Below, in pieces: positions 17,701 to 27,087 of a stretch of DNA of 64,000 nt (positions are counted from its first letter, which is position 1; each line of letters starts with the position of its first letter). Below the pieces are notes generated by a model. It was not told the DNA's origin. It saw nothing but the letters and a program-made list of their open reading frames with translations, and did no database searches. The translations under genes and the position numbers were made by a program. Location of the stretch: contig NZ_JARUND010000001.1 in the NCBI RefSeq assembly GCF_036898825.1, forward strand, positions 4,836,001 to 4,900,000. Direction: 5' to 3'. This DNA comes from Streptomyces sp. B21-083. GTDB lineage: Bacteria; Actinomycetota; Actinomycetes; Streptomycetales; Streptomycetaceae.

Positions 17701-19334
17701 CGCAGGGGGTCCAGGGTCAGCAGGTTCCCCAACAGGTGGCGCAGCAGGTCCCCCAGGCCGTTCCTCAGGCCATTCCTCAGGTGGCTCCCCAGCAGGTTCC
17801 GGCGCAGGGTACGGCGCCCCAGCCCGCCCCCGCCCAGGGTCTCGCCCCCGGCCAGGCGATCCCGGCCCAGGCTGCCCCTGCTGCCCAGCCTCAGCAGCAA
17901 CCCCAGTCGTGGCCCTCGTCCGACGACGACACGCCGGACGCCGGAACCGCCGTTCAGGCGGCAGGCGCCCCACTTCCTCCCGAACGGGCCGTGCAACCTC
18001 GGCTCGGACAGGCGCTGCCCGCCGAGGCCGCCGCGCCGGTCGACCCGAACTCGACGCAGGGGCGCGCGATCAGTGTGCGCACCCTCGGGCAGGGAGTGGC
18101 GTTCAGTCGGCAGGCGGCGCAGGTTCAGACACCGGGCCAGCCGCAGACCGCGACGCCCCCGCACGGCACCAACGGCTCGAACGGCTCCGGTCGTCGCCGC
18201 AAGCTCGGCACCCGCCCCGAGCCCGTCGGTCAGCCCGAGTCGGCCGCCCGTCCGCACCTGCAGTCGGGCCAGGTCGCGCCCGGCACGCCCCCGGCGGCAC
18301 AGGTCGCGCCCGCCGCACCGGTCCCGGCCCAGCCCTCGCAGGCCGGCCAGGCGCCTCTGCCGGGTCAGCCGTCCCTCGCCGGGCAGGTACCGCTCGCCCA
18401 GGCGCCGTTGCCCGCGCAGCCCTCGCTCGCCGGGCAGACCCAGCTCGCGCCGGGCTCTCCGCGCCTCCCCGGATTCACCGAGGGGGCGGGGCGCTCGTAC
18501 GCCATAGGGGCACCGGACGAGAACGCCGCCGAGGGGCCCGAGCCGCTCGACGGGCCCGGCGGAGCCGTCGAGGTCTCCGACCAGCCGCAGCCCCGGCCCA
18601 TGGACGACGAGCTGCCGCCGGAGCCGCTGGACAACCCGCGTCGGCTGCTGGTGTGGCCCGCGCCGGACGTCACGACGCAGCAGGCGCTCAGCGACCGCGG
18701 GTACCGGCCCGTCATCGTGCACTCGCGCGAGGAGGTCAACGCGCAGATCGCGGCCTTCCCGGCGGCGCTGTTCGTCGATCCGCTGACCGGGCCGATCACC
18801 CGGACCGCCCTCCAGTCGCTGCGCCAGGCCGCCGTGGCCGCCGAGGTGCCGGTCCTGGTCACGGCCGGTCTCGGACAGGCGACGCGTGAGGCGGCGTACG
18901 GCGCCGATCCCGCCGTACTCCTCAAGGCACTCGCCCCGCGTGACAGTGAGCAACATCCGCCGCGGGTGCTGCTCATCGAGGAGCACGCGGAGATCGCGCT
19001 CGCGTTGACGGCGACGCTGGAGCGGCGCGGGATGCAGGTCGCGCGGGCCGCCAGTGACGCCGACGCGGTCACCCTGGCCTCGCAGTTGCGGCCGAACCTG
19101 GTGGTCATGGACCTGCTGCAGGTGAAGCGCCGCAGGGCCGGGATCGTGGACTGGCTGCGGGCGAACGGGCAGTTGAACCGCACCCCGCTGGTCGTCTACA
19201 CGGCCGCCGTCGACCAGGCCGACCTGCCGAGGCTCGCCTCGGGCGAGACGGTGCTGTTCCTCGCCGAACGGTCCACCAGCACCGAGGTGCAGGACCGGAT
19301 CGTCGACCTGCTCGCCCGTATCGGCACCAATTGA
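14769..19334 (+). CDS. Giant PAS-PAS-pseudokinase-tandem-receiver protein
   Basis: 1521 residues from GTG 14769 (AGGGAGG ~9 nt upstream). PAS1 spans ~13-105 (ILDALPDALVLVNANGTVVN) and PAS2 ~150-260. A charged coiled coil follows (~275-345). The kinase-like region ~345-560 lacks the phosphorylatable His: the usual SHELRTP is GRSLRGP. It also lacks recognisable N and G boxes. Residues ~570-1280 are Pro/Ala/Gln-rich low complexity with repeats. Two receiver-like domains end the protein. The first (~1288-1390) has VFVDPLTGP and LLKAL. The second (~1396-1521) keeps an Asp (VVMDLLQVK) and Thr (VVYTAA), but the usual Lys position reads LAERS. It is probably a signalling scaffold without classic autophosphorylation. 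The neighbours do not reveal a partner. Confidence 0.8.
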   Translation: MSSRPSRGAARLAAILDALPDALVLVNANGTVVNANTIALAAFETPGTALVGRGLLDLLPQFDSRLIPGTMRRPDSMDPHGQTKPTRMIARRTDGTEFPVEVTSANLENGQQAYDSYGYTNDELLMLVVRDLSGTVDTEAELARSQRQTEMILRAAAEGVVGTDTEGRVVLVNPAAAQILGYRASDLGGRELHTLVLHSRADGEPFPYGESPLADTLRSGRKHRVRGQVLWSKSGDKVSVDLTTAPVRDGDQLVGAVMTFTDRRPYDSLAEEKDAADKLHEEELERVAEEHASELTALRQQHVAEIEQLREEHEEELAAGEDRYAALAEREKDRYEALAGRQEQLLVLLGRSLRGPLDELRRELATLAADDAGQLWPEANQVLHHLSAGYSRITTLVDNVLAYQRLDTGVDSVTRTKVMLDAVVAAGVDGAVELIGPGRVQFAVHAPPIEAEVDPQRLATALAHLVADVAGVDATGNSPSSAGGYLDNTVVVAAAQRGEVVRIEVRGPYTGGDPVHEPIVRGIVRAHGGVLQTHEVPGMSGSAYVLEVPIGGGAGAVVAEAEGVRTGVGAELALPGQEPAGGDSNGDDGGGVSGRRRARRSSVDAFLEADLPEGAAEAEADAESGDSGDEVVAPTGRRRRRAAEEAAVAAAPSPQPNSQAPAQAQPQVQPSGDGDSGTGRRRGRPSPVDAGDANGGGVSTGAVVMAGEHGAGTAAVGSGLGGTVPPQGVPGAPARRGGGEQHALPPALPAAPSGATGAEGAADEGADGQPTGRRRRALAAAAERGVAQEAGPRPVFALPPAEADRTDEGAPVAPGGPAGPVGDRFDDGGRHDGLTHDPDDDHTPPQPHPTSAPTGRRRARQAPEQPGAVPPGGIPVQAAPVQAAPVQAAPVQAAPVQAAAVPQGGVPAQVQGQAMPGQAMPGQAVPAAQAAHVAQAVPGQAVPAQGLAAQPALGQPVPQAVPGQAHPGQPLPGQAVPAQGVQGQQVPQQVAQQVPQAVPQAIPQVAPQQVPAQGTAPQPAPAQGLAPGQAIPAQAAPAAQPQQQPQSWPSSDDDTPDAGTAVQAAGAPLPPERAVQPRLGQALPAEAAAPVDPNSTQGRAISVRTLGQGVAFSRQAAQVQTPGQPQTATPPHGTNGSNGSGRRRKLGTRPEPVGQPESAARPHLQSGQVAPGTPPAAQVAPAAPVPAQPSQAGQAPLPGQPSLAGQVPLAQAPLPAQPSLAGQTQLAPGSPRLPGFTEGAGRSYAIGAPDENAAEGPEPLDGPGGAVEVSDQPQPRPMDDELPPEPLDNPRRLLVWPAPDVTTQQALSDRGYRPVIVHSREEVNAQIAAFPAALFVDPLTGPITRTALQSLRQAAVAAEVPVLVTAGLGQATREAAYGADPAVLLKALAPRDSEQHPPRVLLIEEHAEIALALTATLERRGMQVARAASDADAVTLASQLRPNLVVMDLLQVKRRRAGIVDWLRANGQLNRTPLVVYTAAVDQADLPRLASGETVLFLAERSTSTEVQDRIVDLLARIGTN
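17392..17466 (+). repeat. 15-bp coding minisatellite
   Basis: Four exact copies of GTACAGGCGGCTCCG plus a diverged fifth, coding for Val-Gln-Ala-Ala-Pro units in the linker of the giant PAS protein. Copy number is likely to vary between strains. Confidence 0.9.
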
Positions 19335-19375
19335 CGGTACTGATCAAAGGTACTAATCGGCCTATTTCTTACGAA

Positions 19376-19413
19376 GGTTGGGGCAGTGTTTCACGTGAAA
19401 CACTGCCCCAACC
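19376..19413. promoter_or_regulatory. parS: parS centromere site within a perfect 38-bp palindrome
   Basis: The centre (19388-19401) is GTTTCACGTGAAAC, the Streptomyces parS sequence bound by ParB. The palindrome extends without mismatch for 19 bp on each side (GGTTGGGGCAGTG...). It lies in the 145 bp between two convergent genes, so it can also act as a bidirectional terminator. Streptomyces parS sites cluster around oriC. Confidence 0.9.
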
Positions 19414-19450
19414 TGTATGTCAGCCCTGTATGTCAGCCCTGTATGTCAGC
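19412..19450. repeat. Three 13-bp tandem repeats next to parS
   Basis: CCTGTATGTCAGC is repeated three times without a gap, followed by a partial fourth (CCTGCAT). It begins at the last two bases of the parS palindrome. No coding frame uses it. Confidence 0.9.
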
Positions 19451-19479
19451 CCTGCATACCGGCCCCGGTCGAGCGGCCG

Positions 19480-21135
<1,656 letters not shown>

Positions 21136-21193
21136 GGCGTCCTCCCGGGGCTTCATTGCCTACTCGGTGGTAAAGGTCGTGCTGATTCTGCGC

Positions 21194-21211
21194 ACATACC
21201 GAGCGGTACGT
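21194..21211. promoter_or_regulatory. Probable repressor operator of the acyl-CoA ligase
   Basis: ACATACCGAGCGGTACGT is an 18-bp near-palindrome (core TACCG-AG-CGGTA) 59 bp upstream of the ligase start. Size and symmetry fit a TetR-family fatty-acid regulator. The regulator gene is not in the window. Confidence 0.5.
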
Positions 21212-21313
21212 CACTAGGCGAGTGCGATCGATCAGATCACGTCCTGCCTCGGGAACTTCCGGCGATCACCAGAGGTTCCCATTCGGGAACCAACGGGCGG
21301 AGCCGAAGCGGAA

Positions 21314-21895
21314 CTACCGGGCGAGCACCAGCTCGGGGTCCTCGCGCAGCTTGCCCAGCGCGCGTGAGACGGCCGACTTGACCGTGCCCACCGACACCCC
21401 GAGCACCTCGGCCGTCTGGACCTCGCTCAGGTCCTCGTAGTACCGCAGCACCACCATCGCGCGCTGACGAGCCGGCAGTTTCATGATCGCGCGCCACATC
21501 GCGTCGTGCAGCACCTGGTGCTCGGCCGGATCGCCGACCGGCGTCCCCTCCGGCTCGGGCAGCTCGTCGCAGACGAACTCGTCGACCTTCCGCTTGCGCC
21601 ACTGCGACGTCCGCGTGTTCAGCAGCGCCCGGCGGACATAGCCGTCCAGCGCGCGGTGGTCCTCGATGCGCTCCCACGCGACGTACGTCTTGGTGAGCGC
21701 GGTCTGCAGCAGGTCCTCCGCGTCGCTCGGGTTCGCCGTGAGCGACCGGGCGGTGCGCAGCAGCACCGGGCGGCGGGCCTTCACGTACGACGAGAACGAC
21801 GGATACGCGGTGTACGAGGTGTAGGACGCGAACGACAGGGTCTGCGTCGCCGGCGTAGCCGCGTTCGAAGCGCTGGTGCAGACGAGTGTGGTCAT
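21314..21895 (-). CDS. SigE-family ECF RNA polymerase sigma factor
   Basis: 193 residues. Region 2 is FSSYVKARRPVLLRTARSLTANPSDAEDLLQTALTKTYVAWERI (~residues 34-78), where the -10 element is recognised. Region 4 is LPARQRAMVVLRYYEDLSEVQTAEVLGVSVGTVKSAVSRALGKL (~140-185), a helix-turn-helix for the -35. The ~30-residue Ser/Thr/Tyr-rich N-terminus (SFASYTSYTAYPSF) is unusual. No anti-sigma gene adjoins, so control is not obvious. The next upstream gene on the same strand is 280 bp away. Confidence 0.93.
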   Translation of the reverse strand: MTTLVCTSASNAATPATQTLSFASYTSYTAYPSFSSYVKARRPVLLRTARSLTANPSDAEDLLQTALTKTYVAWERIEDHRALDGYVRRALLNTRTSQWRKRKVDEFVCDELPEPEGTPVGDPAEHQVLHDAMWRAIMKLPARQRAMVVLRYYEDLSEVQTAEVLGVSVGTVKSAVSRALGKLREDPELVLAR

Positions 21896-21899
21896 GGCT

Positions 21900-22180
21900 C
21901 TACGCTAGGTTCGCCCCCTACTCGGGCGGATCGGCCGCAGGTCCCGAAGCCGGGTCCGCCTCAGGTTGTAGGAGGGGGGCTGCCTCCACCTCCTGAAGGT
22001 GGAGGCCGAGTACGGGGCTATGAGGGTTCACCCCTGAGGGGTGGTACGACGGTATTACGGAGGCTGCTCCTCCGGTAGTAGGGACAACCCCGTGCGCAGT
22101 CCCGTTCACAGTCCTGCGCACCGTCCCGGGCGCGGCCCCGTGCACAGCGGAGTCCCCAGCGGCGGACCGGACGGTCGCGC
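21900..22180. other. Intergenic region rich in hairpins
   Basis: No gene. Three small stem-loops follow each other: GCCTCCACCT..AGGTGGAGGC near 21980-22004, CACCCCTGAGGGGTG near 22030, and GGAGGCTGCTCCTCC near 22060. They may be the terminator of the thiolase operon and leader structure for the sigma-factor mRNA. Confidence 0.5.
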
Positions 22181-23347
22181 TCATCCGGCGGTCGCCAGCA
22201 CCAACCCCGAGGTCGGAACCCCCGTACCCGCAGTGACCAGCACTCTTTCCGTGCCCGGCACCTGGTTCACGGAGGTCCCCCGGAGCTGTCGTACCGCCTC
22301 CGCGATGCCGTTCATACCGTGCAGGTACGCCTCCCCGAGCTGGCCCCCGTGCGTGTTCAGGGGCAGCCCCTCGGCCGCGACGAAATCCGCCGCCTCGCCC
22401 GGTGCGCAGAATCCGAACTCCTCCAGCTGCATCAGCACGAACGGTGTGAAGTGGTCGTACAGGATGGCGACGTCGATGTCGGACGGGCCCACCCCGGCGG
22501 TCCGCCACAGCTGGCGCGCGACCACGCCCATCTCGGGGAGCCCGGCGAGGTCGTCGCGGTAGAAGCTGGTCATCTGCTCCTGCGCGCGCCCCGCGCCCTG
22601 GGCCGCCGCCGCGACGACGGCGGGCCGGTGCCGCAGCTCGCGCGCCCGTTCGACGGAGGTGACGATGACCGCCTGGCCACCGTCCGTCTCCTGGCAGCAG
22701 TCCAGCAGCCGCAGCGGCTCGGCGATCCAGCGCGAGGCGGCGTGGTCGGCGAGGGTGATGGGCCGGCCGTGGAACCAGGCGGCCGGATTGGTCGCCGCGT
22801 ACTTCCGGCCCCGGACGGCGACCTGCCCGAACGCCTCCGCGGACAGCCCGTACGTGTGCAGGTACCGCTGCGCCGCCATCGCCACCCAGGAGGCGGGCGT
22901 GAGCAGCCCGAACGGCAGCGACCAGCCGAGCGCCACCCCCTCGGCCGACGGCTCCCGCCGCTGCACCCCCGACCCGAAGCGCCTGCCCGACCGTTCGTTG
23001 AAGGCCCGGTAGCAGACGACGACCTCGGCCACCCCGGCCGCGACGGCGAGCGCGGCCTGCTGCACGGTCGCGCAGGCGGCGCCCCCGCCGTAGTGGACCC
23101 GGGAGAAGAAGGACAGCTCCCCGATCCCGGCCGCCTGAGCGACGGTGATCTCCGGGCTGGTGTCCATCGTGAACGTGACCATGCCGTCCACGTCGGCAGG
23201 CGTCAGCCCGGCGTCGTCGAGCGCGGCCCGCACCGCCTCCACGGCCAGCCGCAGCTCGCTGCGCCCCGAGTCCTTGGAGAACTCGGTGGCCCCGATACCG
23301 GCGATGGCCGCACGGCCGCCGAGGTCGTCGCGCGCGTGCAGGGTCAC
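22181..23347 (-). CDS. Ltp2-like thiolase-fold lipid-transfer/aldolase protein
   Basis: 388 residues from GTG 23347, overlapping the upstream MaoC stop by 4 nt. It has the SCP2-thiolase layout: AAIAGIGATEFSKDSGRSE, ADVDGMVTFTMD, GGGAACATVQQAALAVAAG at the nucleophile-elbow position, and YDHFTPFVLMQLEEFGFC and LPLNTHGGQLGEAYLHGMNG in the C-terminal half. Together with the two MaoC-fold genes upstream it matches the Ltp2/ChsH1/ChsH2-DUF35 arrangement that removes a short side chain by hydration and retro-aldol cleavage in steroid degraders. The substrate here is unknown. Confidence 0.85.
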   Translation of the reverse strand: MTLHARDDLGGRAAIAGIGATEFSKDSGRSELRLAVEAVRAALDDAGLTPADVDGMVTFTMDTSPEITVAQAAGIGELSFFSRVHYGGGAACATVQQAALAVAAGVAEVVVCYRAFNERSGRRFGSGVQRREPSAEGVALGWSLPFGLLTPASWVAMAAQRYLHTYGLSAEAFGQVAVRGRKYAATNPAAWFHGRPITLADHAASRWIAEPLRLLDCCQETDGGQAVIVTSVERARELRHRPAVVAAAAQGAGRAQEQMTSFYRDDLAGLPEMGVVARQLWRTAGVGPSDIDVAILYDHFTPFVLMQLEEFGFCAPGEAADFVAAEGLPLNTHGGQLGEAYLHGMNGIAEAVRQLRGTSVNQVPGTERVLVTAGTGVPTSGLVLATAG

Positions 23348-23778
23348 GGGGTGCCTTCCGAGGCCGAGGGGGAGACAGAGTCAGGCACCGAGTGGGGTAC
23401 GGAGACGGTCACCGTTCCGGACACGTGCCGGCCGATCCCGTTCACCCCGAGGACGCGTACGACGGCTGTGTCACCGTCGACGTCGACGTCCTCGATGCGG
23501 CCGGTCAACACCATGGTGTCGCCCGGGTAGTTGGGGGCGCCGAGGCGGATGGCGACCTTGCGCAGGACGGCCGCGGGTCCGAACCAGTCGGTGATGTACC
23601 GCCCCACCAGGCCGTTCGTGGTGAGGATGTTCATGAAGATGTCGGGGGACCCCTTCGCCCGCGCCGACTCGGCGTCGTGGTGCACGTCCTGGAAGTCGCG
23701 GGACGCGATCGCCCCGGCGACGATCAGCGTGCGCGTGACCGCGATCTCCAGCGGCGGCAACTCGTCCCCGGCCCTCAT
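23344..23778 (-). CDS. MaoC-fold hydratase, ChsH1-like
   Basis: 144 residues, a single hot-dog domain. The catalytic Asp/His region is IASRDFQDVHHDAESAR (~residues 24-40), followed by a short helix (IFMNILTTNGLVGRYITDWFG). The start ATG overlaps the stop of the larger MaoC-OB gene (ATGA), and its own stop overlaps the thiolase GTG, so the three proteins are translationally coupled and probably form a complex. Expected reaction: hydration of an enoyl-CoA. Confidence 0.88.
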   Translation of the reverse strand: MRAGDELPPLEIAVTRTLIVAGAIASRDFQDVHHDAESARAKGSPDIFMNILTTNGLVGRYITDWFGPAAVLRKVAIRLGAPNYPGDTMVLTGRIEDVDVDGDTAVVRVLGVNGIGRHVSGTVTVSVPHSVPDSVSPSASEGTP

Positions 23779-24809
23779 CCGCCCACCTCCGCGGGCAGGT
23801 CGCCCCGGAACACCGGAAGCTCGGACTGCCCCTCCTCGTACCGTACGAACTCCAGCCGCACCGGCATCCCGATCCGCACCTTGTCGTACGGCACGCCCAC
23901 CACGTTGCTGACGATCCGCACGCCCTCCGCGAGCTCGATCAGCCCGACCGCGTAGGGCGGGTCGAAGGCCGGGAAGGGCGGGTGGTGCAGGATGACGTAC
24001 GAGAAGACGGTGCCCTCACCGGACGCCTCGACGGTGTCCCACTCGCCATTGCCGCAGGCGTTGCACCCCGGCAGCCAGGGGAAACGGAGCGTACGGCAGC
24101 CGAGACAGCGCTGGATGAGGAGCTGGTGCCGGTCGACCCCGTCCCAGAATCCGGCGTTGTCGCGGTTGATGACGGGCCGGGGGCGCGTCAGGGTGACGTG
24201 GGACTTCTGCCCTGACTGCCCCGCCTGCTCCGCGTGCTTCGCGTGTTCCGTCTGCCCCGCAGGCGTCTCGGGGCCGCCCGAGGGAGCGTATGCGCGTGCC
24301 GGCGCGTACTTGAGGATCCGGAAGCGATGGGTGCCCACCGGCTCACCGTCCACCCGTACATCCGTCCGGGTCGTGACGAAGTACCCGGTGCCGAGCTTGG
24401 TGGTCTTGGGCCCGGAGACCGACTCGACGACCGACTCGAAGGCGACCTGATCCCCCGGCCGCAGGGGCCGCAGATACTCCTGCTCGCAGTCGGTGGCCAC
24501 GACCGAGGTGCAGCCCGCGCCGTCAAGGAGGTCGAACAGTTCCTCGTACGCGGCCGAGCGGCCCTGATTCCCGGAGAGGCCGCCCATGGTCCACACCTGC
24601 AGCATGGCGGGCGGCGCGACGGCGTCCGGCCCGGAGTACGCCGCGCTGGTGTCGCCCAGCGCCTCGCACCAGTGCCGGATCATCGGCTCGTTGACGGGAT
24701 CCTTGCCGACGCCGCCGACGACCGCGGGGCACCCTTCGAATGCGGCAAGGAGCGGGGCGAGTTGATCGTGCGGCAGAGGACCGGGGGGACGACCGGGTAG
24801 GTGACTCAC
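23775..24809 (-). CDS. MaoC-fold plus DUF35 (OB-fold, zinc ribbon) protein, ChsH2-like
   Basis: 344 residues. N-terminal hot-dog domain (~12-165; PVNEPMIRHWCEALGDTSAAY, CEQEYLRPLRPGDQ). A Glu/His/Ala linker (~175-205) leads to the C-terminal DUF35: a rubredoxin-like zinc ribbon with CLGC and CNAC, then an OB-fold (GTVFSYVILHHPPFPAF, VSNVVGVPYDKVRIGMPV). In the mycobacterial steroid system the DUF35 part of ChsH2 recruits Ltp2; the same fusion with the same neighbours suggests the same assembly here. First gene of the operon. Confidence 0.88.
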   Translation of the reverse strand: MSHLPGRPPGPLPHDQLAPLLAAFEGCPAVVGGVGKDPVNEPMIRHWCEALGDTSAAYSGPDAVAPPAMLQVWTMGGLSGNQGRSAAYEELFDLLDGAGCTSVVATDCEQEYLRPLRPGDQVAFESVVESVSGPKTTKLGTGYFVTTRTDVRVDGEPVGTHRFRILKYAPARAYAPSGGPETPAGQTEHAKHAEQAGQSGQKSHVTLTRPRPVINRDNAGFWDGVDRHQLLIQRCLGCRTLRFPWLPGCNACGNGEWDTVEASGEGTVFSYVILHHPPFPAFDPPYAVGLIELAEGVRIVSNVVGVPYDKVRIGMPVRLEFVRYEEGQSELPVFRGDLPAEVGG

Positions 24810-24813
24810 AGTT

Positions 24814-24830
24814 TCTGACTGTCCGTCAGA
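24814..24830. promoter_or_regulatory. Probable operator of the MaoC/Ltp2 operon
   Basis: TCTGACTGTCCGTCAGA, inverted 6-bp arms around TGTCC, lies 4 bp upstream of the first start codon on the minus strand, so a bound repressor would cover the translation start or a short leader. It fits a TetR-type site. Confidence 0.45.
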
Positions 24831-24982
24831 TACGCGAGGGTGTCAAGGGTCCGAAAACGCCTGCGCGGCGACACGAAGTACCGAAGTACGTGCCGCCGCG
24901 CAGACGCTTCACCACCCCATGAAGCGCTCCCCACCAGGGAGTTCAGGACCGCAGGGGACCCACACCCCCACCGGCCCACGGC

Positions 24983-25288
24983 TCACCAGAGGTTGGTGAA
25001 GTTGACGACGGCGTTGGACTGGTCGATGGCCGTGAACGCCGAGCCGTTGACCTGCGCGGTGTTGTTCTGGTTCGAGGCGCCCGAGCCGACCGCCTGCTGC
25101 TGCGACGTGGACGAGTTGCCGTTGTTGTTCCCGCCCACGCCGCTGCCGACGATGCCGGCGACGGCCGCGTTCGATCCGTCGTTCGCGAATGCGCCGTTGT
25201 CCGCCGCGGCCACACCGCTGAAGAGCGCGGCGGCGAGGGGCAGAGCCGAAACGGCGGCGAGAACGCGAGCGGTACGGATGCTTGCCAT
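24983..25288 (-). CDS. Small secreted Asn/Ser/Gln-rich protein
   Basis: 101 residues from ATG 25288 (GGAGGAAAG upstream). A signal peptide of ~28 residues (ARVLAAVSALPLAAALFSGVAAA) precedes a ~72-residue mature part rich in Asn, Gly, Ser and Gln (VGGNNNGNSSTSQQQA, SGASNQNNTAQVNGSAF) without Cys. Such composition is seen in surface or biofilm-like proteins, but it lacks chaplin and rodlin signatures. Function unknown. It has its own promoter space and is divergent from the prim-pol gene. Confidence 0.75.
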   Translation of the reverse strand: MASIRTARVLAAVSALPLAAALFSGVAAADNGAFANDGSNAAVAGIVGSGVGGNNNGNSSTSQQQAVGSGASNQNNTAQVNGSAFTAIDQSNAVVNFTNLW

Positions 25289-25691
25289 GTCTTTCCTCCA
25301 GAACATGTACGCCCCGGCTCCAGTGCCGGACCGCACGAAGTACGTGTGATGCGTGAACTGCTCCTGCTGCCAGGGAAGTTGGCCATCCGCCCCTGTGTTG
25401 TTCCGCCGCCGTGCACTGCGTCGCAAGATCAGAATTGCCCACCGAATCCCCGGCGAACCACCCCGGAACCACTTATTCCCCCTGAAGCGTGATGACAAGT
25501 CGATAAACCCCCTTCTGATCATGGAAGTAGCAGGTCAGGCAGACAGGACTGATTCACGCCAAGCCGCCATGAAAGAGACCAAGGGACACAAGGGCCGAAG
25601 CGTTCCCGCACATTTCCGGCCATTCCACCGACATGACCCTGACCGCTCTCCCACCCTTCCCTTTTTCGAACATGAGTACGAACATGGAGGT

Positions 25692-26558
25692 ATGGCCACC
25701 ACAGACCGGCAGGCCACAACGCTGGCCCTCGCGCACGCCCTGTCAGCCGCCGAGCGCGGCCTGGCCGTCATCCCCCTGTCCCGGACGAAGCTCCCGGCCC
25801 TCCGCTCACCCCACCGCGACGACCCGGACCCCGCCCCCTGCCACGGCGAGTGCGGAAGCACCGGCCACGGCGTGTACGACGCCACGACCGACCCGCCCCG
25901 CATCCGCGACCTCTTCGCCGCCGCCCCCTGGGCCACCGGCTACGGCATCGCCTGCGGCCTGCCCCCGCACCACCTCATCGGCATCGACCTGGACACCAAA
26001 TCGGGCACGGACTCCTCCGCCGCCCTGCGCGAACTGGCCCTGCGCCACCTGTTCACGATCCCCGAGACGGTGGTCGTCCTGACCCCGTCCGGCGGCCGCC
26101 ACCTGTGGCTGACCGGCCCCCCGGACGCCGTGGTCCCCAACTCGGCGAGCAGGCTCGCCCCCGGTATCGACATCAGAGGAGCCGGCGGCTACCTCGTCGG
26201 CCCCGGCTCCCGCACAGAACACGGCGTCTACGGCACGGCCCCCGGCACGGCCCACCTGACCCCGGCACCCTGCCCACCGTCCCTCCTGCGCCTCCTCCTC
26301 CCGCCGCCCCGCACCCACCACTCCACGCCTCCCGCACCGGCCGAACACGGCCAGGGCCTGGTCCAGTTCGTCCTCGCCGCCCACGAAGGTCAACGCAACA
26401 CCCGCCTCTTCTGGGCGGCCTGCCGCGCCTACGAGAACGGCATCGGCCCCGCACTGCTGGCCCCGCTCGTGGAAGCGGCCGTCCAGACGGGCCTGACGGA
26501 ACGCGAGGCACGGGCGACCGTGGCTTCGGCAGCGCGGATGACGGGGCGACGGGAGTGA
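25692..26558 (+). CDS. Bifunctional primase/polymerase N-domain protein
   Basis: 288 residues from ATG 25692; the frame is open upstream to 25353 without a convincing start. Prim-pol motifs: AERGLAVIPLSRTKLPALR, WATGYGIACGLPPHHLIGIDLDTKSG (catalytic acidic DxD), VVVLTPSGGRHLWLTGP (SGGxH) and APGIDIRGAGGYLVGPGS. The C-terminal ~80 residues are helical (AAHEGQRNTRLFWAACRAYE). No helicase domain follows, unlike plasmid or phage versions, so it may be a stand-alone accessory polymerase. It sits just before the tRNA-Ser integration site and could be an old element gene. Confidence 0.88.
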   Translation: MATTDRQATTLALAHALSAAERGLAVIPLSRTKLPALRSPHRDDPDPAPCHGECGSTGHGVYDATTDPPRIRDLFAAAPWATGYGIACGLPPHHLIGIDLDTKSGTDSSAALRELALRHLFTIPETVVVLTPSGGRHLWLTGPPDAVVPNSASRLAPGIDIRGAGGYLVGPGSRTEHGVYGTAPGTAHLTPAPCPPSLLRLLLPPPRTHHSTPPAPAEHGQGLVQFVLAAHEGQRNTRLFWAACRAYENGIGPALLAPLVEAAVQTGLTEREARATVASAARMTGRRE

Positions 26559-26785
26559 GGTGACGGATAGCCACTTATCGGGCTTACGCCCGACGGCCCC
26601 CAACACCCCGATCCCGGTGGCAACCGTCGCCACCAGAATCGGCGCCATCGACCCGACCCCCGGCGAACCGGTCATCCTGGCGCACGAGTTCGTATGCCTA
26701 CGGGGGGACACTTGACCGCAGTCTGGCGGCGACCTGACGACGGCCAACAGGCCGGAAATCAAGGGAAGCGGAACCAATCAACGAA

Positions 26786-26820
26786 ACGGCCTCCAACCTG
26801 AACACCAGGTCAGAGGCCGT
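26786..26820 (-). terminator. Terminator of the ancestral tRNA-Ser(TGA)
   Basis: Stem ACGGCCTC / GAGGCCGT with an inner ACCTG..CAGGT pairing, directly after the 3' half-tRNA remnant on the minus strand. An equivalent hairpin follows the complete tRNA at 27691-27723. Confidence 0.7.
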
Positions 26821-26826
26821 TCACGT

Positions 26827-26875
26827 GCGGTGGGTGTGGGATTTGAACCCACGGTGACATCGCTGCCACGACGGC
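26827..26875. repeat. 3'-half remnant of tRNA-Ser(TGA) (att)
   Basis: 49 bp identical to 27730-27778 in the complete tRNA-Ser. It covers the acceptor 3' strand, T arm, variable arm and most of the 3' anticodon stem, then diverges. It marks the distal end of an integration event. Confidence 0.9.
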
Positions 26876-27087
26876 GACCTCTGACCTACAGATTCACGGG
26901 CTCGCTGGCCCACGCATGGCCCACAGGGTGGCTCAGCAGCACCCCGAAGCCCCCAGTTGCGTTGCCGACCAACGATCCTTGGCCACGGTCAATCGGTGCC
27001 CACCTCCGGCCGAACAGGTCGTGTGCTCGCATCCGCACGTCGCCCACAGGACGACTCTGCCGACCTAAGACCACCGCTTGATGATCT

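Noticed and set aside
16740..18986. 748-codon minus-strand frame under the giant PAS protein
   Set aside because: Shadow of the repetitive linker; the plus strand has PAS and receiver domains with a good ribosome site.
21900..22180. Riboswitch upstream of the sigma-factor gene
   Set aside because: Several short hairpins are present but none forms a multi-helix junction resembling a known riboswitch.
24983..25288. Chaplin or rodlin
   Set aside because: Secreted and small, but without the chaplin Cys-containing core or the rodlin pattern.
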